Positions 58,921-64,000 of a stretch of 64,000 nt of DNA are shown here, one piece after another. The DNA is from Caenorhabditis elegans (Eukaryota > Nematoda > Chromadorea > Rhabditida > Rhabditidae): the NCBI RefSeq assembly GCF_000002985.6, contig NC_003283.11:13206001-13270000 (forward strand), read 5' to 3'. How positions within the stretch are numbered: the first letter of the stretch is position 1; each line of letters starts with the position of its first letter. Made by a program: the position numbers and the translations under genes. Under the pieces are notes generated by a model that saw nothing but the letters and a program-made list of their open reading frames with translations, searched no databases and had not been told where the DNA came from.

Positions 58921-61900
58921 AAATATATTAGTAAAATTGAAAAACTTCAGGTCTAGTCTATTTGTTCTTAGTTCCTTTAATATAAAGATAAATTTTATTT
59001 GTTGTTGCTGCTAATGAAATCTTTTCTGGTAACAAGATTCTGAATCTAACAACAAAACTGGCATTACTTTTAGAAATACGTGTTATAATTTCAAAAATAC
59101 TTGCATCCATTTAAAAGTCGATCGCAAAATAATAATTTCTTCCTTTCCATTCGGCTATAAAATACAATTTGCAAAATACCACCCATACAATCAGTATCAT
59201 GTTCTGCAATGCATCAACATAGTATTAAACTTCCCTGTTGATAATGCTCCAGTCTCCAAGTTTTACTCTTTTTTGAAACATATAAAAAGCAATATTTAGG
59301 AAGCTCAAAAAATACATTCATTTTCGTCTTCCGCAATTTGCAGTGCAACTAAATAATTGGGAACACATGTTAATTTGACGCGATTTCTGGAGTCCAAATT
59401 AGAACGGGGACTAAAAACACAGAAAGAAAATGTACCATAATATTCGTTAGTTTTTTGTAAAAGATATATTTTGAGAGCTTGAATCATCTTTCGATTTTTG
59501 CAGTTTCAGTGAGTCAGATTTTCAATGTATTAACTCACTGTGTACCTTTTGACCAATCATGTTTCCGGCTATTAGTGCATTCCAAGAGCCAAATTTATTC
59601 AGTGAATCATATTCCCATGAGCTTTTAAAAAATATATAAAAATCTTCCAAATCTAACTTTCTTTTTTTTGGAAGTCAGAAAATAAATTAACATTTGTTCT
59701 TCAACTGCCATTTATTAATAAAGTTAATCCGCAAAGACTTGAACTTTCCGAGAATTTCAATATAAATCTTTTAATTTGTCTCATTAAGATGTGATGAATG
59801 TCAAAATGACTGTCTAGTCAGTCTGGTTCACAAATCAAATATCAGAAGAAAACCCTGTGGTTAGATATTCCAAGAATTGGCAACTCATACATCTTTAATG
59901 ACTCAGATTGTAGATCAAATATGACTTTAATCTACTTGTTTATTGAGCTGTTCAACATAATGTATCCCGATGACATTCAATTCATCACTTTTTTTCTATA
60001 AAACAATAGCCTGAAGCCTCCCAAATGTACGAAATGTGTTCCGTCTGCGGGCACAAATAAAGTTGTTTTTCCTCTTCTCCCATTTTCGCTTTTCCGGATA
60101 ACACATCCACATTCAGCCAATTTCACCTTTTTGTAGTCGCCCTCGAAGTTTTCCTCTGAGAGAAAGTAGCATTGAACTTTATTTTCTGAATGATTTTGAA
60201 ATTTTATTTTATACTTCTATTCCTGCAACAAAATGTATAAATTCCTATGAATTGAGTATGAAATTGAATTATCTGAAAATTCTACGTTAATTTGGTATGT
60301 ATCTTCCAATGTGTTTTGCAATTTTTCAAAAAATTTCAATTAATTTTCAATTGTTTCCCGGAATCATGCACCTAATTTAGGACTAACACGTCTTTAAGTA
60401 TATCCGACTGCCTAAGTACCTACATAATGCCTACTTGTTTCCGTTTTTGTGATTTTGCTAAATTTCTTCAAGTGAGAAACCAAATATCATTCCCATGTAC
60501 TTCGACAATAGGCAAGAAGCAGGCCCGAGGCAGGCGTAGGTCTCCTTCATAAAGGCAGTTAGGAATTTCTGTTTCGCGAAGTTTCAAATGATTCCTGTTT
60601 AGATTTCCTTATAAAAACTGAAAATATTTTCTTAATTACTTGTTTTTTTTTCAATTTTTAATTTTCTAATTCTCGGAAAGCACAATGCATCAAAAAACAC
60701 AAAAGCATCTTCGAAAAAGGGCGTATCGCCCTATAGTTATCCTCATCACACCACTGTTCATTTTTTTATGATTTCTTTCAACACTTTGTGCTGTTTTATC
60801 AGCTGAGTCAGAGCAGTATTACAAATTATCCATGATGTCATTTCATAATTACCATCCCTTTTAATCAAGATAAAATTTCAAGTATAAAAAGTGTTGTCTA
60901 GTACTACCTACTGTGTTATATACAGGATTCTTTGAAAAGAGTTCCTTTTCACGATAATCTGTCATTTCATAGAAAACGAATGCATTCGAAGAAAATACGC
61001 GTGCTCTTTGTCCTAATTATGAATATCTGTTTTTCCATTTTTCAAAGTCCTTCTTTTTTTATGTCAGTCATCACCAGACATACTGACTCATTCCAGGAGA
61101 CCTATGTCATTCGAGAACCTTTAAAACTAATTTATTTCGTTTTCCTCTCTTGTTTTCATTTCATTTTAACGACCAAATTGAGTGGATTTTGTGGTTTGGT
61201 CCCACTTTTTCATTATACGACCCTTGTTATTTTGAAGTCTACATAGTTTAGATCTAGCATAGCATTTCTATAAGAATAAAGGAAGATTTCCTTATCTTCA
61301 AATTTTATACTAAAATTTAGGGGTTATTCACAATAACTCAATAACTAACAGTCAGAAACACGGAACTTGTAGTTGCATTTTTTAATTATATATACAACGA
61401 TGTTACAGCTTTTCTTATCTTTGTTTCTAAAATAGTTTTTAAGTGGCCCCTCGTGGATATGTGAAGTCCCTTTACTGACTTCCTAACTTTATAAATCTTT
61501 TCGGAAGATTAAAAAAATACACATTTTCAATAAACCTCAAAAGTGAGCACATCCATCCAATTTCCTGTTTCTTTTAAAAGATGTGAGTCAAAAAGCCGTC
61601 ATTTTATTTTTAAATTTTCAGACTTTATTTTTTGCTAAATTTTTTATATTCACTCCAAAAAAATGTTTCTATTCACTCCAAAACATGCTTTTGTAAAATT
61701 TAAATTACTTGACTTTTAAGGCTTAATAGTCACGCTTCAGTACAAACTCTGAATATGCAATCAAATATCGTATCCCAAGCAACTCTATTAAAAAAATCTT
61801 ATCTTCCGTAATTATTTGAAAACAATTCATTTTATGATATACTAAATTAACTTCGACAAAAATTCAGTTTCTACCAGTTAAATTCTGAAATTGAAATGAA

Positions 61901-62437
61901 CAATGTAGAATTAATCAACATTCAAACCTATAAATGGAATTTATATGAATTCTGATTCCCCCTTTCCTGTTTTTATCAGCTATTTTAAAATACTCCCCTA
62001 ACACTTGTAAATAATAAAACTGGCGCCAATTGCATTTTCTTACTGTAAACTGACAGCTCATCCTCAATGATTCACCATCGGAAACAATGAGCAATGTGCA
62101 ATTTTCCCATTATATCAGTAGTTTCAGTACCACTATAAAAACCTGGACAAGTATTCAGAATTTGTTCCTATTTAAAAGCTTCTTGTTATCATATACGGCT
62201 CCTCCCTCCTCCATTATACCCATCTTATTTCTTATCAATATTTCGAAATAACCACAGTTTCTTACTCATTTGTTATCACTATTCTTTCCGTTTCGACCAC
62301 AAAAGTCAGAAACGTAAAGAATTTTTGTAATTTTTTTTGCAAACCACAATTTATACTGTATCTTGAACTTTTATTTCCCAAATTTCACTTATTTGAATCT
62401 TTACTCAGATTGTATTCCTAGAATCATATTTCTTCAG
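58921..62437. other. Intergenic region or zip-5 long intron; likely zip-5 promoter
   Basis: No supported exon. It contains degenerate GCCTGCC-type repeat copies at about 60395-60560, a 104-codon hydrophobic frame at 60932-61246 judged spurious, and TATA-like words near 62134. If the 58546 exon splices onward this is intronic. Confidence 0.45.
62134..62140 (+). promoter_or_regulatory. zip-5: TATA-like box upstream of zip-5
   Basis: TATAAAA about 310 bases before the zip-5 ATG, in a stretch otherwise rich in T-runs. It supports, weakly, a promoter of its own for the short zip-5 form. Confidence 0.3.
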
Positions 62438-62449
62438 AAAACCAAAGAA

Positions 62450-63820
62450 ATGTCAGATTACTGTAGTAATGATGCATCACCATTTGGAGATTATGATTTA
62501 CCATCCGATGAGCCTTCTCCAAAATATCAAAAACTGAACAAAAATATTTTTTCACCTTTATCTCCAACTTTTGAATTGAAATTTCAATCCAAACTTCGCG
62601 TAAGCGGAAATTCAACAAGTAGTACAACATCCGACGATTCCGATGATGAATCTTTGCATAGATCAAATCAACTTAAACATCTAGAAACTTTATTCAAAGA
62701 ATCAATTTTACGTACATCATTTTCCCGACCTGGTGTTTCGAACACATCTTGTGATGAAAAATTAGACTTGGTAAAAATTGAAGACAAGGGAGATAAATTA
62801 TAATTTGTTTTTTTTTTAGGTATCCGAAGATGAGAAAAAACGATTAAGAAACACTGAAGCAGCAAGACGGTGCCGAGAAAAGATCAAGAGAAAAACTGAT
62901 GATTTAGAAACAGTTAGTAATATTTTTTAGATATAATTTAAGGGTACATATGGGTTTATTTCCACCCCAATAATGTTTTCCAAATGTTTTTTTCACGCAA
63001 CAAAATATTTAAACTTTACTTCAAACTTTTCAAGAAGAACGATCATCCTATTACTGTATGTTCTTGCATGAAATGTCGACTCAGTAACAGCCTCATAAAA
63101 TGTCAATTGAGTATCCAAAATAACATTTCCAATCATATCATATTTTGAATTTTGGTTTCCAGGAATTGACAAGATTGACTGCTCGTAACGAAGTAATGAA
63201 CCAACACCGTATTCGTCTTTTGTCACAGGTTAGTACTCTTATTTGTGTACATTATCATCATTTGATTTTTCCGGAGTGTTTATAGTTTTCCATTTTTCCG
63301 TCTTGTGACATTTGGGTGATGAGCACATAGTGATGAGCACGAATTTCTCTATTTCCTGTAAATTGAAACATTTCGAAATTCTTATCACTGAAATAGAAAT
63401 AGAGTATGGCGATTTTAGAGTATGTGACCATCCTAGTTAACAAACATGAAACACGACCGAATTTCACACGGAAGTGATCATGATGTGGTGGGTTTTTATC
63501 TCTTGTAGACAGATGAAGACTAGCCATGTAACAATTTAAGAGATTCAACATTACCTTGGACGTCACATGACTGAAACTGATAAGATTACTGTGGGAAGAT
63601 GTGATTGGTAATGGGCGGAGGTTCTTATGCAATATTTTTTAAATTTCAGGTAGAGGAACAAATGAGAATGTTGGAAAATATAAAGAGCCGAAACCCAGAA
63701 CTTGAAGCCGAAATTAGATATGAAGCCAAGAAAATTGTGGACACGTACACACATCAAGTGGAGACAAAGAGAAAAGCTATTCAAGATTATTTTGATATGA
63801 CATGCAATAAATTATATTGA
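62450..63820 (+). CDS. zip-5: bZIP transcription factor ZIP-5 (GCN4-type basic region)
   Basis: Exons 62450-62770, 62820-62912, 63163-63228 and 63650-63820 join at phase 0, giving 216 residues. The ATG lies 12 bases after a TCTTCAG acceptor (trans-splice or splice from an upstream exon). The basic region at residues 113-132 reads KKRLRNTEAARRCREKIKRK, with the invariant N118, A121, A122, C125 and R126 of DNA-contacting bZIP helices, closest in form to yeast GCN4. The zipper follows with L136, L143, M150 and L157 every seven residues. The N-terminal half is rich in Ser and Asp (SSTTSDDSDDES) and is probably regulatory. bZIP proteins bind DNA as dimers in the nucleus. The symbol rests on recalled gene order next to odr-3. 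A longer form using the 58546 exon is possible. Confidence 0.88.
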
Positions 63821-64000
63821 TACCAATTTTTTATTGTTCATTCTTTGATGTAGAGGTTATTCTGATTTTTGGAAGTTTTCTGTCTTGAAAGATATAACAT
63901 TTTCCAATTTTTTGGGCTTACATTCAAAAAAAAGTAGAGGACATTCAAATTTCCGCAAGAAGAGGGCACTGTAACACAGACCACTTCTCTACTTTTTTTT
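63821..64000. other. zip-5 3' flank
   Basis: AT-rich; presumably the zip-5 3' UTR. No canonical AATAAA appears between the stop and the window edge. Confidence 0.5.

Noticed and set aside
60932..61246. 104-codon hydrophobic plus-strand frame
   Set aside because: T-rich low-complexity product, no acceptor or donor in phase with zip-5 exons, no signal of selection visible.

Overview
The window looks like nematode nuclear DNA and matches Caenorhabditis elegans chromosome V around the odr-3 locus. The evidence is AT-rich intergenic DNA, short exons split by roughly 45-300 bp introns ending in TTTCAG, AATAAA poly(A) signals, and proteins I recognise. Four genes fit named loci: a G-alpha subunit whose 356 residues match ODR-3, two DM-domain genes (dmd-10, dmd-11) and a GCN4-type bZIP gene (zip-5). 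From memory these are consecutive genes on cosmid C34D1 (C34D1.1, .2, .3, .5), and their order here agrees. All exon models were built by hand from splice signals and reading phase, with no database search.

Layout. 0-8 kb: a probable first exon of a gene leaving on the left (minus), then two plus-strand four-helix membrane protein genes (1763-2762 and 6182-7342). 8-16 kb: mostly intergenic, with a few weak exon-like islands. 16.8-19.9 kb: dmd-10 (minus), with a 2.2-kb intron that itself has coding potential. 20-29 kb: intergenic, with small repeats, a mariner-type miniature element and a strong G-tract. 29.5-30.6 kb: dmd-11 (minus). 31.3-32.1 kb: a proposed small secreted cysteine-rich gene (minus). 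32.5-34.2 kb: a non-autonomous DNA transposon full of CGGTCCG words. 34-40 kb: intergenic, ending in the 3' end of an LTR retrotransposon. 40.9-43.5 kb: odr-3 (minus), with a tiny hAT-type element in one intron. 43.5-51 kb: odr-3 upstream DNA. 51.2-53.0 kb: a four-helix membrane protein with two PPxY motifs (minus). 56.6-57.5 kb: two candidate exons. 58.5-63.8 kb: an acidic, cysteine-containing exon and then zip-5 (plus).

The genes do not form an operon or pathway. Known roles are sensory signalling (odr-3: G-alpha in ciliated chemosensory and nociceptive neurons) and transcription (dmd-10, dmd-11, zip-5). The membrane proteins have no assigned function. The most interesting items are the 99-residue secreted cysteine-rich gene model at 31275-32063, the coding-like island inside the dmd-10 intron, and the possible alternative first exon of zip-5.
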